NCBI GenBank assembly: GCA_024640185.1
Contig: JAHEFN010000179.1
Location: 1 to 5,481 of the forward strand
Reading direction: 5' to 3'
Origin: Gemmatimonadota bacterium
GTDB taxonomy: Bacteria > Gemmatimonadota > Gemmatimonadetes > Gemmatimonadales > GWC2-71-9
Length of the DNA: 5,481 nt
Below, in pieces: positions 4,444-5,481 of the stretch (positions are counted from its first letter, which is position 1; each line of letters opens with the position of its first letter). A model generated the notes under the pieces. It saw only the letters and a program-made list of their open reading frames with translations. It was not told the origin of the DNA and did not search any database. Made by a program: the position numbers and the translations under genes.

Positions 4444-5481
4444 GGCCTCAACCGCTCCACCAACCAGTCAGTCAGCATCCCCAAGACTTCCGGCACGACC
4501 TTGTTGCTGGCGAGCCGGTTGTAACCACCGGGCTGTCCGTCGGGGTCGTGGATGAAGAGGTGGTTGAGCTCAGGGAAGACCTGCATGGTGACGTCGGTGT
4601 TGCCGCCGCTCCGGATGGCGTCGGCCAGCTCCGGTGCCTGCTCGACCGTCACCTGACGGTCGGTGGAGCCGTGGAGGATGAGCACCGGCGTCTTGACCTG
4701 ACGCGCGGTGGCGAGTGGGTCGTAGTCGGCGAAGAAGCGCAGCCAGGGATCGGTCTTGAGCAGCGACTCGAGCGAATCCTGGGCGACGGCATACATCGAG
4801 TCGCGGGACTCCGGTGGGAAGGTGCTGTCGTTGTCGATCGCCTGGCGCTGTTGAAAGCGAAGGATTTCGGCGCCGGTCTGTGACGGGCCCGCCATCAACA
4901 CCGCGCCTTTCAGCGCCGGGTCGGTGGCAGCGATCATCGGCGCGATCAAGCCGCCCTCGCTATGCCCGACGAGGGCGAGACGGCTGCCGTCGATCTCCGG
5001 CCGAGTCCTGAGGAACGCCAAGGCGGCCCGAATGTCGTCGGCATTGTCGGCACTGGTGCCGCGCGTGCCGCCAGAAGCACCCACCATCCGATCGTCGAGT
5101 CGCAGCACGGCAATGCCCCGGCGTCCGAGGGTGTCGGCCACCTGCCGGAACGGCCGATAGCCACCAGCCACTGGGATGTACTCGTCGCGGTCCTGCTGGC
5201 CGCTGCCGGTGATGGTCACGACCGCCGGCACTGGCCCGGTGGCGTCTAGAGGGACCGTGAGGGTCCCGCCGAGGGTGATGCCGCCAGGCCCCTCAAGGGT
5301 GACCTCGGTGGCGGTGTAGGGGGCGCCGGCCGGCGCGGAGTAGTCCGGCCGGCCGAGGGTCAGGGTCGCCGCCTCGGCCCCGGCGACCCTGGTCACCTCG
5401 ATGCGCTGGGTTGGCAGGGCCGCGCCGAGAATTCTGCCGTCGGCGTCGACGTGGAGCAGGTGACGCTGTCCGGCGATCACC
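4440..5481 (-). CDS. Alpha/beta hydrolase with N-terminal accessory region (5' end beyond window)
   Basis: The frame is open to the right edge; 346 residues are visible, counted here from codon 5480-5478 (a GTG that is probably internal). The first 55 or so residues (HVDADGRILGAALPTQRIEVTR and following) look like the end of an N-terminal beta domain seen in some secreted esterase/peptidase-like hydrolases. The hydrolase domain starts near residue 58: TEVTLEGPGGITLGGTL, the oxyanion strand VVTITGSGQQDRD (87-99), VLRLDDRMVGASGG (125-138), the nucleophile elbow GHSEGG with S174, ILHGSTDRQV with D274 and ELNHLF with H307. The Ser/Asp/His triad is complete, so it should be active on an ester, thioester or peptide-like substrate, which the sequence does not reveal. 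The family resembles COG1073-type hydrolases. Its stop codon overlaps the TraR/DksA stop through CTAG, leaving no room for a terminator between the convergent genes. Confidence 0.88.
   Translation of the reverse strand, partial: VIAGQRHLLHVDADGRILGAALPTQRIEVTRVAGAEAATLTLGRPDYSAPAGAPYTATEVTLEGPGGITLGGTLTVPLDATGPVPAVVTITGSGQQDRDEYIPVAGGYRPFRQVADTLGRRGIAVLRLDDRMVGASGGTRGTSADNADDIRAALAFLRTRPEIDGSRLALVGHSEGGLIAPMIAATDPALKGAVLMAGPSQTGAEILRFQQRQAIDNDSTFPPESRDSMYAVAQDSLESLLKTDPWLRFFADYDPLATARQVKTPVLILHGSTDRQVTVEQAPELADAIRSGGNTDVTMQVFPELNHLFIHDPDGQPGGYNRLASNKVVPEVLGMLTDWLVERLRP

Overview
The window is GC-rich, densely packed bacterial DNA, nearly all of it coding. No single marker fixes the organism. 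The gene content (a lipid-anchored S41-type hydrolase, a TraR/DksA-type zinc-finger protein, a DUF2306 membrane protein, a CDF-type cation transporter and a DinB-like remnant) and the codon use recall Gemmatimonadota or a similar GC-rich environmental phylum. That assignment is an inference from general resemblance. No RNA gene, insertion sequence, CRISPR array or phage gene was seen.

Layout. A 52-base divergent intergenic region (4044-4095) separates two transcription directions. Leftward on the minus strand runs a tight co-directional series: a short CDF cation transporter (4043-3441), a secreted cysteine-rich protein of unknown function (about 3406-2915), a 36-residue ORF that looks like the N-terminal stub of a DinB-like protein (2904-2794), an S41-like lipoprotein peptidase (2731-1271), a 116-residue protein of unknown function (1228-878), a possible 23-residue membrane micro-ORF (860-789), an 89-residue three-helix membrane protein (792-523), and a DUF2306 membrane protein that runs off the left edge (517-1). 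Gaps in this series are -4 to about 60 bases and there is no clear terminator, so it may be read as one operon or a few overlapping ones.

Rightward is a single TraR/DksA-family gene (4096-4443). It meets, tail to tail, an alpha/beta hydrolase gene (5481-4440) that enters from the right edge on the minus strand. The two stop codons share the palindrome CTAG.

How the genes work together is mostly unknown. The leftward set is dominated by envelope proteins: two exported proteins with even numbers of cysteines and three or four membrane proteins. I see no evidence for a defence system, a biosynthetic cluster or a mobile element. The most notable points are the truncated DinB-like stub, the small ORF coupled to the 89-residue gene by a GTGA overlap, and the mirrored -10/G-tract arrangement in the divergent promoter region.
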